DNA from: a bacterium
GTDB taxonomy: Bacteria; Armatimonadota; Fimbriimonadia; Fimbriimonadales; Fimbriimonadaceae
Length of the DNA: 64,000 nt
Assembly (NCBI GenBank): GCA_013823945.1
Contig: PNMZ01000001.1
Location: 806,001-870,000, forward strand
Direction of reading: 5' to 3'
This document shows, piece after piece, positions 43,605 through 52,628 of this stretch. The notes below the pieces were generated by a model, which was not told the DNA's origin, did no database searches, and saw only the letters and a program-made list of their open reading frames with translations. A program made the position numbers and the translations under genes. Each line of letters opens with the position of its first letter. Positions within the stretch are counted from its first letter, which is position 1.

Positions 43605-43638
43605 GGGACTCGACTGGAGAGGAGCAACGCCGAGTCCC
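43605..43638 (-). terminator. terminator/attenuator hairpin in the leader of the BCCP-like operon
   Basis: GGGACTCG (43605-43612) and CGAGTCCC (43631-43638) form a perfect 8-bp stem. On the minus strand it is followed at once by ACTTTTTTATC, a good intrinsic terminator, 91 bases before the BCCP-like start. Lying between a promoter candidate and the operon, it could be an attenuator or end a short transcript. Confidence 0.65.
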
Positions 43639-43718
43639 AAATTTTGGAGAGTTTTTTCAAACTCCGTCCTGCTCGTTCTCAAAGGAAGAGCTGTCGAAGT
43701 TCTTAACTCCTGGACAAC

Positions 43719-43748
43719 ATTGTAACGGATGTTTGGAAAAAATTGCCA
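43719..43748 (-). promoter_or_regulatory. minus-strand promoter candidate upstream of the hairpin
   Basis: On the minus strand TGGCAA (43743-43748) and TACAAT (43719-43724) are 18 bases apart. The resulting transcript would reach the hairpin at 43605 after about 75-110 bases. Confidence 0.4.
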
Positions 43749-43878
43749 GTGATAAGGTTATATTGCGGATTTTTCCCCAATGATGAGGGGGTTTTCTTGC
43801 GCTGAATTGCTCAAAAAATGGTTGAGGATTTGGGTTGCGGGTTCCGAGATTAAGGTGTGACGGGGTTAATGGTGACTC

Positions 43879-44508
43879 ATGAGTGAACAGACACATCAAT
43901 TTGGGCTGATGGAGATGTCGGCGATTCGAGAGATGTCGAACATAGGATTGGGTCATGCCACGACCGCCTTGGCGAATATGACTGGTAAGTCCTTTAATAT
44001 GGAAATTCCTAATGTTGAGACGGTTGCTTTGGAGCAAGTTCCGTTGATGATGGGTAATCCAGAAGAAGTCGCGGTTGGGATTTGTATGCCAATTGAGGGG
44101 GACATTACGGGTCACACGGCATTTTTATTTCCGTGGGAGAGTGCCCAAGATCTGTGGCGGATGTTGATCGGGACGGCTCCGGAAACTCCAGGTGATATTG
44201 ATGAGTTGTCGGCTTCGGTGATGTTGGAGATTGGGAATATCGTTTCTTCGAGTTTTTTGAACGCGATTAGCGATATGTCGAATCTGAAGCTTCATGCGAC
44301 GCCGCCGATGGTTTCGGTTGATCTGGTGTACACGATTGCGGCTTCGATTGTGGCGGAAGCAGAAATGGACGAGGCTATTGCCTTGGCACTTGAAACGCGG
44401 CTGTACGGGATGGATGATTGTGCGACAACCGGATATTTCTTGTGCGTTCCTACTCTGAGCGGATTAAATCAACTGTTCCGCGCCTTGGGTATTGCGGAGG
44501 CCGCCTAA
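43879..44508 (+). CDS. cheC: CheC-type CheY-phosphate phosphatase
   Basis: A 209-residue protein that dephosphorylates CheY-P in chemotaxis. It has both characteristic helices with Glu-x-x-Asn: E18-N21 in IREMSNIGLGHATTALANM and E117-N120 in VMLEIGNIVSSSFLNAI. The second half repeats the first in outline. It is the first gene of a tightly packed plus-strand chemotaxis cassette and is followed by its natural partner cheD after 5 bases. Confidence 0.94.
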   Translation: MSEQTHQFGLMEMSAIREMSNIGLGHATTALANMTGKSFNMEIPNVETVALEQVPLMMGNPEEVAVGICMPIEGDITGHTAFLFPWESAQDLWRMLIGTAPETPGDIDELSASVMLEIGNIVSSSFLNAISDMSNLKLHATPPMVSVDLVYTIAASIVAEAEMDEAIALALETRLYGMDDCATTGYFLCVPTLSGLNQLFRALGIAEAA

Positions 44509-44513
44509 GAGAG

Positions 44514-45044
44514 ATGTCGACCGGAACTCAGCTTTTGGTGGGTATGGCGGATATCAAGGTCGCTAAAGGTCCAGCGACTTTTACTTGTTTGGGGCTGGGT
44601 TCCTGCATTGGATTGGTTGCTTTTGATGAGCAAGCGGACGTTTGCGGGATGGTTCACATTATGTTGCCCGAAGCGTTCAAAGATAAGCCGGTTGACAAGA
44701 TCGGCAAGTTTGCGAATACGGGAGTTCCGGCGATGATTGCAGAAATGGAGAAGCTCGGGGCAAATCCGTCGCGGATGGTGATGGCGCTGGCTGGCGGTGC
44801 TCAGGTTTTTAAGTTTGGATCGGCGGCGTCTTCACGCTTGGATGTAGGGGCACGAAATGCTGAGGCGACTTTAGAGATTTTGCGGGGGATGAGAGCGAAG
44901 ATTTCCGCCCAAGATACGGGAGGATCCAGTGGCCGCACGATGATTGTGAAATCGGACACGGGGGTTGTCACGGTTCGAACTGTTCACGGGGGTGAGACGG
45001 AGTTGTGTTGCTTGCGTCGGGGCCGAAGGAGTGCTGCGGCATGA
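44514..45044 (+). CDS. cheD: chemoreceptor glutamine deamidase CheD
   Basis: A 176-residue enzyme that deamidates receptor glutamines and binds CheC. The catalytic Cys31 is in LGLGSCIGLVAFD and His48 in GMVHIMLPE; LAGGAQVFKFG and RNAEATLEIL are conserved. The ATG at 44514 has GAGAG 3-7 bases before it. It overlaps the HDOD gene by ATGA. Confidence 0.95.
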   Translation: MSTGTQLLVGMADIKVAKGPATFTCLGLGSCIGLVAFDEQADVCGMVHIMLPEAFKDKPVDKIGKFANTGVPAMIAEMEKLGANPSRMVMALAGGAQVFKFGSAASSRLDVGARNAEATLEILRGMRAKISAQDTGGSSGRTMIVKSDTGVVTVRTVHGGETELCCLRRGRRSAAA

Positions 45045-45904
45045 GCCATACGGTAACGATCGAGCAGATTGTCAGCAAGACGAGTGACTTGCCGACGATT
45101 CCGGCAGCGGCGCTGAAAGTGATGCGTGAAACGCAGAGTTCAAGTGCGAGTGCCGCCAGTGTGGCCCGGATCATCGTTACCGATCAGGCTCTGAGTGCCC
45201 GGGTTTTGAGGTTGGCGAACAGTGCGTTTTACGGATTGAGTCGAAAGATCAGCGATTTGCCTGAGGCAGTGGTTGTTCTCGGGATGAAGTCAGTCAAGAA
45301 TTTGGCTTTGGTGGCGGGGACTTATCCTTGGATGAAGCGGCCTTTGACTGGTTATTGCTTGGGGCCGGAAGAGATGTGGCGGCATGCATTTGGTTGTGCA
45401 GCAGCGGCTCAGATTGTGGCGCGGATGAGTCGGAAGTGCAGCGAAGACCTTGTTTTTACGGCCGGATTGCTTCATGACATTGGCAAGGTCGCTTTGAGCG
45501 TTTGGCTTGAGAATAAGATGGGGGCGATTTTGCTCTATGCGGGTCGGGAAGAGATTTCATTTGATGAAGCGGAGCGTCGGGTCTTGGGTTATGACCATTG
45601 TCAAGTGGGATTTCACTTAGCAACAAGTTGGAATTTGCCGGAGGAGATTTGCTCGGCGTGTTTGTATCACCACACTCCAGCCCAGGCGGCTGAGCATCAA
45701 TCGGTGGTGGACTGTGTTCATGTTGGAGACTATATTTGTTCAGCGATGGGATTTGGTTTGGGGGGCGATGGGATGCTCTATCCGTTTGACGAAGGGAGTT
45801 TGACTCGGCTCGGGATCAGTCCGGATCAAATTGACGCGATAACGGATGAGTTTGTGGAGAAGTTTGAGGAGTACGAGGCTCTGTTTTCGGAGATTGCCGC
45901 ATGA
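45041..45904 (+). CDS. HDOD-domain signalling protein
   Basis: A 287-residue protein. The HDOD domain fills residues about 8-200: LPTIPAAALKVMRETQ, DQALSARVLRLANSAFYGL, AVVVLGMKSVKNLAL. A real His-Asp pair occurs in FTAGLLHDIGKVAL, and YHHTPAQA follows. HDOD proteins are common companions of chemotaxis and c-di-GMP circuits, but their activity is unclear. It is coupled to cheD and cheB through 4-base overlaps, so it is probably part of this signalling unit. Confidence 0.9.
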   Translation: MSHTVTIEQIVSKTSDLPTIPAAALKVMRETQSSSASAASVARIIVTDQALSARVLRLANSAFYGLSRKISDLPEAVVVLGMKSVKNLALVAGTYPWMKRPLTGYCLGPEEMWRHAFGCAAAAQIVARMSRKCSEDLVFTAGLLHDIGKVALSVWLENKMGAILLYAGREEISFDEAERRVLGYDHCQVGFHLATSWNLPEEICSACLYHHTPAQAAEHQSVVDCVHVGDYICSAMGFGLGGDGMLYPFDEGSLTRLGISPDQIDAITDEFVEKFEEYEALFSEIAA

Positions 45905-46932
45905 AAAAACAACGAATCTTGATTGTTGATGACTCGCCATTTGTTCGGCGGATGATTTCGGACTGGATCAAAGATCAGCCGGACATGGAAGTAATTGGAA
46001 TCGGTAAGAACGGGGAAGAGGGGGCACGCTTGGCGCAGGAGTTACGGCCGGATTTGGTGACTCTTGATGTTGAAATGCCAGTGATGACGGGGCTGGAGGC
46101 ATTGCCGGAAATCGTTGGTTCTGGTGCAAAGGTCTTGATGGTGTCATCAGTCACGCAGGCGGGAGCAACGGCGACGCTGGAGGCGTTGGATCACGGCGCA
46201 TTTGATTTTGTGACCAAGCCGAACAATGCAACGAGTTTGCGTTTTGTTGAGTGCCGAGAAGAGACGCTGGAGAAGATTCGGGCGAGCCGGTACGTTCGCT
46301 CTTCCGTTCGGTCTACGACTGTGATCTCGGCTCCAAGGCCAAAAACGAAGACGGATCGTGTGGTTTTAATTGCGAGTTCAACGGGTGGTCCTTCCACACT
46401 TCGCACGCTTTGGGAGGGGTTACCGAAGGGATTCCCGGCCCCGATTGTGATTGTTCAGCATATGCCAGTTGGGTTTACCGCCAGCTTGGCTAAGCGACTG
46501 GATGCAGCAGGAACGGTACCCTGCCGTGAAGCGGTGAATGGTGACCCGCTTGTTCCTGGTCAGGCTTATGTTGCGCCAGGTGGCTGTCACTTGGTTCTGG
46601 ATTCCAAATTGCATTTGCAAACAAGTGATGATGAAAAGATCCACGGGGTCAAGCCGGCGGCGGATTTCTTGTTTGAATCGGGAGCAAAGTTTCTCGGTTC
46701 GCGGGCTTTGGGAGTAGTTCTGACGGGAATGGGTCGGGATGGAGCATCTGGTGCTTTGGCGATCAAGAAGGCAGGGGGAACAGTGATTGGTGAAGCGGAG
46801 TGCAGTTGTGTGATTTATGGAATGCCAAAAGCGGCAAAGGAGATTGGAGCAGTGGACGCGGAATTTAAGTTAGAAGAGATAGCTTCGGCGATTGTAGCGA
46901 ATCTAAGTGGGAGAGTGGTTCGTGCTTCCTAA
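45901..46932 (+). CDS. cheB: chemotaxis response regulator / methylesterase CheB
   Basis: A 343-residue protein. The receiver domain has D10-D11 and phospho-acceptor D56 (DLVTLDVEMPVMTGL). The C-terminal methylesterase has the catalytic Ser160 in ASSTGGPSTL, His187 in VIVQHMPVGF and GMGRDGASG. It removes methyl groups from receptors. It overlaps the HDOD gene by 4 bases and cheR by 11. Confidence 0.96.
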   Translation: MKKQRILIVDDSPFVRRMISDWIKDQPDMEVIGIGKNGEEGARLAQELRPDLVTLDVEMPVMTGLEALPEIVGSGAKVLMVSSVTQAGATATLEALDHGAFDFVTKPNNATSLRFVECREETLEKIRASRYVRSSVRSTTVISAPRPKTKTDRVVLIASSTGGPSTLRTLWEGLPKGFPAPIVIVQHMPVGFTASLAKRLDAAGTVPCREAVNGDPLVPGQAYVAPGGCHLVLDSKLHLQTSDDEKIHGVKPAADFLFESGAKFLGSRALGVVLTGMGRDGASGALAIKKAGGTVIGEAECSCVIYGMPKAAKEIGAVDAEFKLEEIASAIVANLSGRVVRAS

Positions 46933-47731
46933 GCCAGCGGAATGGCAAGAGTTTTACGCTCAATTTAAGCGTAAGACAGGGCTTGATCTAGATCTTTATA
47001 AAGCTAATCAGTTGCAGCGTCGAATCATCTCGATGGCGGGGCAGCATCAGTGCAAGTCGCTCGGCGAGTTCGCTCAGTGGGTGAATGCTTCTCCAATGAA
47101 CACGGAGTGGTTCTTGGATCGCCTAGCGATTAACGTCAGTGAACTATTCCGAAATCCAGAGAAGTGGACTGAGATGGAAAAGGACATTTTGCCATTACTC
47201 TTGAAGAGTTCACCTCGTTTGAAGATTTGGAGTGCGGGCTGCAGCTATGGTGCAGAAGCACATTCGTTGGCGATGATTTTGGACAAGAAGTTTCCGGGTA
47301 GCCACCGAATTTTGGGGACTGATATTGACACTGCGGCTTTGAATCAGGCGAAGTCGGGTTTGTTTTCAAAGAACGACTTACGATGTGTCCCGAAGGAATA
47401 TCGCGAATATCTGGTGGAGTCAGGGGCGGAATTTCAGGCAGATGAACGGCTGAAGAAGTATTTGTCTTTCCAAAAGGGGAATCTGTTGGCGGACCGGTTT
47501 GAAACCGGATTTGATCTCATCATGTGCCGGAATGTCGTGATCTATTTCACGGAAACGGCTAAGGATGAGCTTTACGAAAAGTTTTTCCGATCATTGAAAC
47601 CGGGAGGGATTCTCTTTGTTGGGAGTACCGAGCGGATTACTCGATCGGGAGAGATTGGTTTTAGTGCGGCAAAGCCGTTCTATTACCAGAAGCCCATTGC
47701 GGGGGAAAAAGCATGGCGAAACGCATCCTAA
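46922..47731 (+). CDS. cheR: chemotaxis receptor methyltransferase CheR
   Basis: A roughly 269-residue SAM-dependent methyltransferase. Helical N-terminal domain (FKRKTGLDLDLYKANQLQRRI), then IWSAGCSYGAEAHSLAMIL binding SAM, GTDIDTAALNQAK, and DLIMCRNVVIYF. The GTG at 46922 is chosen because GGGAGAG stands 6 bases upstream; a GTG at 46907 is also in frame. It overlaps cheB and cheY. Confidence 0.94.
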   Translation: MLPKPAEWQEFYAQFKRKTGLDLDLYKANQLQRRIISMAGQHQCKSLGEFAQWVNASPMNTEWFLDRLAINVSELFRNPEKWTEMEKDILPLLLKSSPRLKIWSAGCSYGAEAHSLAMILDKKFPGSHRILGTDIDTAALNQAKSGLFSKNDLRCVPKEYREYLVESGAEFQADERLKKYLSFQKGNLLADRFETGFDLIMCRNVVIYFTETAKDELYEKFFRSLKPGGILFVGSTERITRSGEIGFSAAKPFYYQKPIAGEKAWRNAS

Positions 47732-48078
47732 TTACAGATGACGCGCTTTTTATGCGCGTAACGTTGAAGAACATTCTGACTTCAAACGGCTACGAGGTCG
47801 TAGGAGAGGCAGAAAACGGTACCCAGGCGGTGAAGCTCTATGAGGAGCTGAAACCGGACTTGGTGACGATGGACATTACGATGCCAGAGATGGACGGATT
47901 GGAGGCATTGAAGCAGATCAAGGCGGCCGATGCGAACGCGAAGGTTGTGATGTGTACGGCAATGGGTCAGAAAAACATGGTTGTTGAGGCTATCCAAAGT
48001 GGTGCCAAGGATTTCATTGTTAAGCCGTTCCAACCAGATCGAGTCTTGGAGGCAGTCGGCAAACTTTTGGCAGCTTAA
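47713..48078 (+). CDS. cheY: response regulator CheY
   Basis: A 121-residue single receiver domain. D9-D10, phospho-acceptor D54 (LVTMDITMPEMDGLEAL), a Thr in VVMCTAMG and the Lys of IVKPFQP are all present. It likely carries the chemotaxis signal to the flagellar switch. It overlaps cheR by 19 bases. Confidence 0.95.
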   Translation: MAKRILITDDALFMRVTLKNILTSNGYEVVGEAENGTQAVKLYEELKPDLVTMDITMPEMDGLEALKQIKAADANAKVVMCTAMGQKNMVVEAIQSGAKDFIVKPFQPDRVLEAVGKLLAA

Positions 48079-48102
48079 GCTGAGTTTGGTGATGGTAAGA
48101 AA

Positions 48103-48585
48103 ATGAAGGTTGAGTACGTGACTCCGTTTGTCAGCGCATCGAGTTCGGTCATTCATACTTTGATCGGCCTCAGTGCAGAACGGGGCAAGCTTTCGGCTCG
48201 ACCGCAACTGTTCACTTCTCAGCAGGTCAACATCGTTTGTGGAATTACGGGCGAGATTGAGGGCCAGGTCATCTATGGTATGTCGATGGTGACAGCTAAG
48301 AAAATGGCGAGCAAGATGCTAGGGGGTCAGCCCGTTCCGGAGTTTGATCAATTGGCGGCGTCGGCAATCGCTGAGCTTGGCAATATGATTAGCGGTAGTT
48401 CATCGAATCAGCTGTTTCAGTCTGGATTCAAGACAGACATTACGCCTCCGACGATTGTGAAGGGGCCGAACATTTCGATGTCGAATTTTGACATTCCGAC
48501 ATTGGTGATTCCTTTGAACGTTCCGGAAGTTGGTGAACTAGAGATTGCGGTGAGTCTGCGTCAGCGGCAAAAGCAAGCGGCTTAA
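48103..48585 (+). CDS. cheX: CheX-type CheY-phosphate phosphatase
   Basis: A 160-residue protein. One Glu-x-x-Asn motif, E91-N94 in AIAELGNMISGSSSN, marks a CheX-like phosphatase; EIEGQVIYGMS and PTLVIPLNVPEVGELEIAVSL complete the fold. With CheC in the same unit, two distinct CheY-P phosphatases are encoded together. It is the last gene of the cassette. Confidence 0.92.
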   Translation: MKVEYVTPFVSASSSVIHTLIGLSAERGKLSARPQLFTSQQVNIVCGITGEIEGQVIYGMSMVTAKKMASKMLGGQPVPEFDQLAASAIAELGNMISGSSSNQLFQSGFKTDITPPTIVKGPNISMSNFDIPTLVIPLNVPEVGELEIAVSLRQRQKQAA

Positions 48586-48607
48586 ATTTGGGCTGAGTTA
48601 GTCGGTT

Positions 48608-48641
48608 CAGCACGGAATCCCTCCCCGCGGATTCCGTGCTG
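48608..48641 (+). terminator. hairpin ending the chemotaxis operon
   Basis: A perfect 13-bp stem (CAGCACGGAATCC / GGATTCCGTGCTG) with an 8-base loop sits between the convergent cheX and phzF-like genes. The T-run is poor on both strands, but the stem is strong. Confidence 0.7.
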
Positions 48642-48649
48642 GTTGATGT

Positions 48650-49426
48650 TTAAGGGAGGTGGATTTGACCTGTGACTAAGATGTTGCTTTTCCCGCCGAT
48701 GAGCACACGATCGGAGTGAGTCTGTGTTTGGAATTCGGCTCCACGAGGAGAAAGTTGTTGACTTTTGAGTTGATCAAGTTGGAGTTTTTCCGACCAAAGC
48801 GGAGTGAGGTAGGTTTGGGCGGAACCTGTGGCGTGATCTTCCGGAACACCGGCTTGAGGGGCGAAGAAGCGGTAGACAAAGTCGGAATTTGCGCCGGGAG
48901 CGGTGATGGATAAACCACGACCTTCGAGTTGGGCAATTGCAGACATATCCGGCGCGTGTTCGATGACTTCCTTCTCAGACGATAGAAGTGCGATCCAATC
49001 GTCGCGATCGCGGTAGGTGGCTTGGCAATTGGGAATGAGGTTTTTGAGGGGATTTTCAGGGAGGAGTTGAGGCATGAATGCAGGAAAATCGAGGGCGAAG
49101 CCGTCCGGTGTTGGGTGGATATTGAGCGGGCCGGATAGAGACTGAAACGTGGTGGGTTGGTTGGGATTGAGGAATGTTGCGGCAGCGAGGGTGGCATGTC
49201 CACAAAGTCGGACTTCGGTGGTGGGGGTGAACCAACGAATTCGTTGTGTTTCGCCGGATTCGGGGCAGACGAAGGCGGTTTCAGCTTGATTGATAGTAGC
49301 GGCGATTGATTGGAGCGAAGTGTCGGGAAGCCATTCTTTTAAGAGAACTACTCCCGCCGGGTTGCCGGATGATGGTTTGGTAGTGCAAAAGGCTTCGACG
49401 AGGGCAAACGGAGCGGATTTGGACAC
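48650..49426 (-). CDS. PhzF-family isomerase-like protein
   Basis: A 258-residue protein of the PhzF/DapF-like isomerase fold. SGNPAGVVLL, INQAETAFVCPE with the likely catalytic Glu, LCGHATLAAA and DHATGSAQTYL are family signatures. The substrate is unknown: PhzF itself acts in phenazine synthesis, but no phenazine genes are present. The start is taken at GTG 49424-49426 because nearly all homologues begin a few residues before this core. Confidence 0.85.
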   Translation of the reverse strand: MSKSAPFALVEAFCTTKPSSGNPAGVVLLKEWLPDTSLQSIAATINQAETAFVCPESGETQRIRWFTPTTEVRLCGHATLAAATFLNPNQPTTFQSLSGPLNIHPTPDGFALDFPAFMPQLLPENPLKNLIPNCQATYRDRDDWIALLSSEKEVIEHAPDMSAIAQLEGRGLSITAPGANSDFVYRFFAPQAGVPEDHATGSAQTYLTPLWSEKLQLDQLKSQQLSPRGAEFQTQTHSDRVLIGGKSNILVTGQIHLP

Positions 49427-49480
49427 GGCTTGGATTATGAAGCAACCTGGGGCGTGGATCTGCGTAATAGGAAGTAACCC

Positions 49481-50353
49481 ATGGCACAGCGCACGGTTGA
49501 GACGATTGAGCGGCGGACGTTTCCTGAGATTAGTTTGGATGCATTTGTAGCCGAGACTGACCGCAAAGCTCTTGCGGCGCTGCAACGGGTGCCGTTGCTA
49601 CCCAAGGTGATTTCTAAGTTCCATGAGGCGGGGGCGGATCGGTGGATTTATTGCTGGAACATGGCTATGAGTGTTCGATGCGGGCCCAAGCAGTACGGAA
49701 CGGTCTATAGGATTGTTGAGGAGTGCAGTGACATATTGGATATGCCTTCGCCGGAGCTTTATCTGACGAACAATCCCTTTCCGAATGCCTTTGCCGGTGG
49801 GATTGATCGGCCTTACATTACTTTGCGGTCAAGCATTATTGATACACTTGACGATCAGCAGCTTTATCATTTGATTGGTCATGAGCTGGGGCATATCAAG
49901 GCGGGCCATATTTTGTATAAGTCGGTGGCGATGGTTTTGATGCCGCTTTTGGAAATGTTGGGCCGGCGCACTTTTGGCTTAGGCGATGTTGCGCAGATCG
50001 CATTGGCTTCAGCGTTTTTTGAATGGTCACGGCAAGCGGAGATTACGGCGGACCGGGCGGGGTTGTTGTGTTCTCAGGATTTTTCGACTTCGGCGAGTGC
50101 GAATATGATGTTGACGGGTGGGCCGAATCGGTTGGCGCACGAGGCGAATGAGGCACAGTTTTTGGATCAGGCGCGGACTTATCAGGACATGAACTTTATG
50201 GATTCGATTGGGAAGATGATGGTGTTTTTGTATTATGGGATGGGTTCGACTCATCCGATGCCGGTTCACCGTGTTCAGCAGTTGGAGCAGTGGTACGAGA
50301 GCGGGGCTTTCGGTCGGATTCTTTCAGGGAACTACAGTAAAGAGACGGCTTGA
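49481..50353 (+). CDS. M48-family zinc metalloprotease
   Basis: A 290-residue protein. HELGHIKAGH gives the zinc-binding HExxH, and WSRQAEITADRAGL supplies the third ligand. PNAFAGGIDRPYITLRSSII is typical of M48. A hydrophobic stretch (SVAMVLMPLLEMLG) follows the active site. It is divergent from the phzF-like gene; its stop is 2 bases from the convergent prenyl synthase stop. Probably cytoplasmic or membrane-associated quality control. Confidence 0.9.
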   Translation: MAQRTVETIERRTFPEISLDAFVAETDRKALAALQRVPLLPKVISKFHEAGADRWIYCWNMAMSVRCGPKQYGTVYRIVEECSDILDMPSPELYLTNNPFPNAFAGGIDRPYITLRSSIIDTLDDQQLYHLIGHELGHIKAGHILYKSVAMVLMPLLEMLGRRTFGLGDVAQIALASAFFEWSRQAEITADRAGLLCSQDFSTSASANMMLTGGPNRLAHEANEAQFLDQARTYQDMNFMDSIGKMMVFLYYGMGSTHPMPVHRVQQLEQWYESGAFGRILSGNYSKETA

Positions 50354-50354
50354 T

Positions 50355-51254
50355 CTACCAATCGCGTTGAACGGCGTAGCGGGCGAGGGTGGCGAGGGAG
50401 CCGGAGGCGGGGCCGAGGGGGGTGATGAGGGCGAGGGCGTCTTCGACGGTTTGATGGGCGAGTTCGCGGCTGGCTTCAAGTCCGATGAGCCGGGGGTATG
50501 TGAGCTTGTTGAGGGCGGAGTCGCTGCCGACGGCTTTGCCGAGTTGTTCGGCGGTTGAGGTCTCGTTGAGGACATCGTCGGCGACTTGGAAAGCAAGGCC
50601 GACTTTTTCTCCGAAGTTTTTGAGGTCAAATTGAATTTGGGGGGAGGCACCGGCGAGGATAGCTCCGATTTCGCAGCAGGCACCAAGGAGGGCACCGGTT
50701 TTACGCGCGTGGATTGTTTGGAGGAGGGCCATGTCGCCAGCAACGCCTTCACTTTGGATATCGAGGACTTCTCCGCCGACAAGTCCGTGGGATCCAGCGG
50801 CTTGGGCGAGAACGCGGATGGTTTGGCTGGTGCGGATTGGGTCGACAGGGGATTGAGCGAGGATTTCGAATGCGAGAGCGAAGAGAGCATCTCCGGCGAG
50901 GATGGCGAGGGCTTCTCCGAATACTTTGTGGCAAGTGGGGCGGCCTCGGCGGAGGTCGTCATTGTCGATAGCGGGGAGATCGTCATGGATCAGGCTAAAA
51001 CAGTGGACGAGTTCGATTGCGCAGCCAGCGTCGAGAGCGACTTCTGACCGTAAGCCACAGGCTTGAGCGGCGGCAATGGTGAGGACGGGACGGAGACGCT
51101 TTCCGGGAGCGAGGGCGGAGTACCGCATGGCGCGGTGGAGGTCGGTGGGGTGGTCCGTTTCGGGGGGAAGGAGTTCGCTGATGCGATTATCAACCTGCTC
51201 GCGAAATGATTGCAGGAGGAGTTCACCGGGCACGATTTGGAGTGTACCAGCCAC
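50355..51254 (-). CDS. ispA: short-chain isoprenyl (farnesyl/geranylgeranyl) diphosphate synthase
   Basis: A 299-residue trans-prenyltransferase condensing isopentenyl diphosphate with allylic primers. LRPVLTIAAAQACG, the first aspartate-rich motif LIHDDLPAIDNDDLRRG (with the two extra residues of bacterial FPP synthases) and AFQVADDVLNETS are seen. The last Asp of the second motif is Asn (DDVLN). Chain length cannot be fixed by eye. Confidence 0.92.
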   Translation of the reverse strand: MAGTLQIVPGELLLQSFREQVDNRISELLPPETDHPTDLHRAMRYSALAPGKRLRPVLTIAAAQACGLRSEVALDAGCAIELVHCFSLIHDDLPAIDNDDLRRGRPTCHKVFGEALAILAGDALFALAFEILAQSPVDPIRTSQTIRVLAQAAGSHGLVGGEVLDIQSEGVAGDMALLQTIHARKTGALLGACCEIGAILAGASPQIQFDLKNFGEKVGLAFQVADDVLNETSTAEQLGKAVGSDSALNKLTYPRLIGLEASRELAHQTVEDALALITPLGPASGSLATLARYAVQRDW

Positions 51255-51344
51255 GTTTTCTCTACGATTTGTTACATGTGGGGGTTAGCGGGAGGGTGAG
51301 TGTCCCACAGGTTTGAGAAATTGGGGTGGTAACGTTTCCATACG

Positions 51345-52628
51345 ATGGCAACGATTCGTCCTTTTTGTGGCTTGCGGTTCACCGTTGAACCGGAACGACT
51401 GGCGAAAATAGTTGCGCCGCCATATGATGTGATTTCGCCGGATCAGCGTGAGGACTTGGCGGGTCAGGATGATTTGAACGTAGTTCGGCTCACTTTGCCG
51501 GAGCAGCACAAGGACGACCGCAGTAAGTTTGTGAGATATGCGAGGAGTGCAAGCCAGTTGGAGGAGTGGCGTCGAGATGGGGTGATTGCACGGGAGGAAG
51601 TTCCAGCTTTTTATAGGTATTCGCAGAGATTTAGTGTTCCTGGTTCAAACGAGTTGTTTGAACGAACCAAGCTGGTTGCCACGATCAAAGTTGAGCCTTA
51701 TTCGGAAAAGGTTGTGTTGCCGCACGAGCAGACGTTTCCGAAGCACAAGGAGGATAGGATGCGAATTTTGGAGGCCACGCGGAGCCATCTGGAGTGTATT
51801 TTTGGACTGTATGAAGATGGGGATGGGAGTTTGCATGGCTTGGTGACGGGGGCTCCGGGAGAAGTCGTAGCGGACATCACAACGTCGGATGACGGAATCG
51901 AACATTGCTTCGAGCGGATTACAGATGGAGCGGCGATTGATGCAATCACGAAGGCGATGGCGGATCGGTCGGTATGGATTGCGGATGGTCACCACCGATA
52001 CGAGACAGCTTTGGCGTTCCGCGAGGCACTTGGCGAGCGCGAAGGTCTGGTTGCTGAAGACTTCATGATGATGGCTTTGTGTAGCATCAGCGATCCTGGA
52101 TTGGTGTTGTTGCCGACCCATCGGATTCTCAAATCGATGCCACTTTCGGTCGAAGAGCTACGAGCCAAGTTAGATTATGAGTTTGAGCTTATTGAGTTGC
52201 CAAATCAGGAGATTTTTGGGCGATTGCAAGAGATTGAGAAGTCCGGTGGACGGGCATTGGGAATTGCTTTGCCGGGGTGGGCGGGGATTGTAGCGACAGT
52301 TCGCGATTTGGATCGGTTGGTGACCAAGATGGGCGCGAGCGGAGGGGCTGATCTCCAACGTCTGGACGTAACGATTTTGCATAGTTATGTGTTTGGTCAG
52401 GTGTTGGGATTGACCGGACATGACTTCTTTAGCTACACCAGATTGGAGCAGGAGGCTTTGGATTCTGTAGAGTCGGGATCGCCAGCGGCGTTTCTGATGA
52501 ATCCACCGACAGTGGACGATATGCGCCGGATTGCTGAGGGGGGCGACTTTATGCCACAGAAGAGTACGTATTACTATCCCAAGTTGCTCAGTGGCATGGT
52601 GATGTGGTCATTGAAGGACTTTGTCTGA
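51345..52628 (+). CDS. DUF1015 family protein
   Basis: A 427-residue protein. IRPFCGLRF, IVAPPYDVISPDQREDL, LPHEQTFPKHKEDRMRILEAT, and WIADGHHRYETALAFRE define DUF1015, a widely conserved cytoplasmic family probably related to serine kinases of unknown substrate. The stop shares one base with the next gene's ATG. Confidence 0.92.
   Translation: MATIRPFCGLRFTVEPERLAKIVAPPYDVISPDQREDLAGQDDLNVVRLTLPEQHKDDRSKFVRYARSASQLEEWRRDGVIAREEVPAFYRYSQRFSVPGSNELFERTKLVATIKVEPYSEKVVLPHEQTFPKHKEDRMRILEATRSHLECIFGLYEDGDGSLHGLVTGAPGEVVADITTSDDGIEHCFERITDGAAIDAITKAMADRSVWIADGHHRYETALAFREALGEREGLVAEDFMMMALCSISDPGLVLLPTHRILKSMPLSVEELRAKLDYEFELIELPNQEIFGRLQEIEKSGGRALGIALPGWAGIVATVRDLDRLVTKMGASGGADLQRLDVTILHSYVFGQVLGLTGHDFFSYTRLEQEALDSVESGSPAAFLMNPPTVDDMRRIAEGGDFMPQKSTYYYPKLLSGMVMWSLKDFV

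Larger units (their letters stand above)
43514..43878. other. intergenic region between divergent acc-like and che operons
   Basis: 365 bases with no supported gene. It holds a minus-strand promoter candidate and a minus-strand terminator-like hairpin (both listed separately) and a small stem GAGTTT-GAAA-AAACTC (43650-43665 region). No clear plus-strand promoter for cheC was found. Confidence 0.6.

Noticed and set aside
43657-44115. 152-codon minus-strand frame across the cheC start
   Set aside because: It is antisense to cheC, has no recognisable product or ribosome site, and its end coincides with the leader hairpin; treated as chance.
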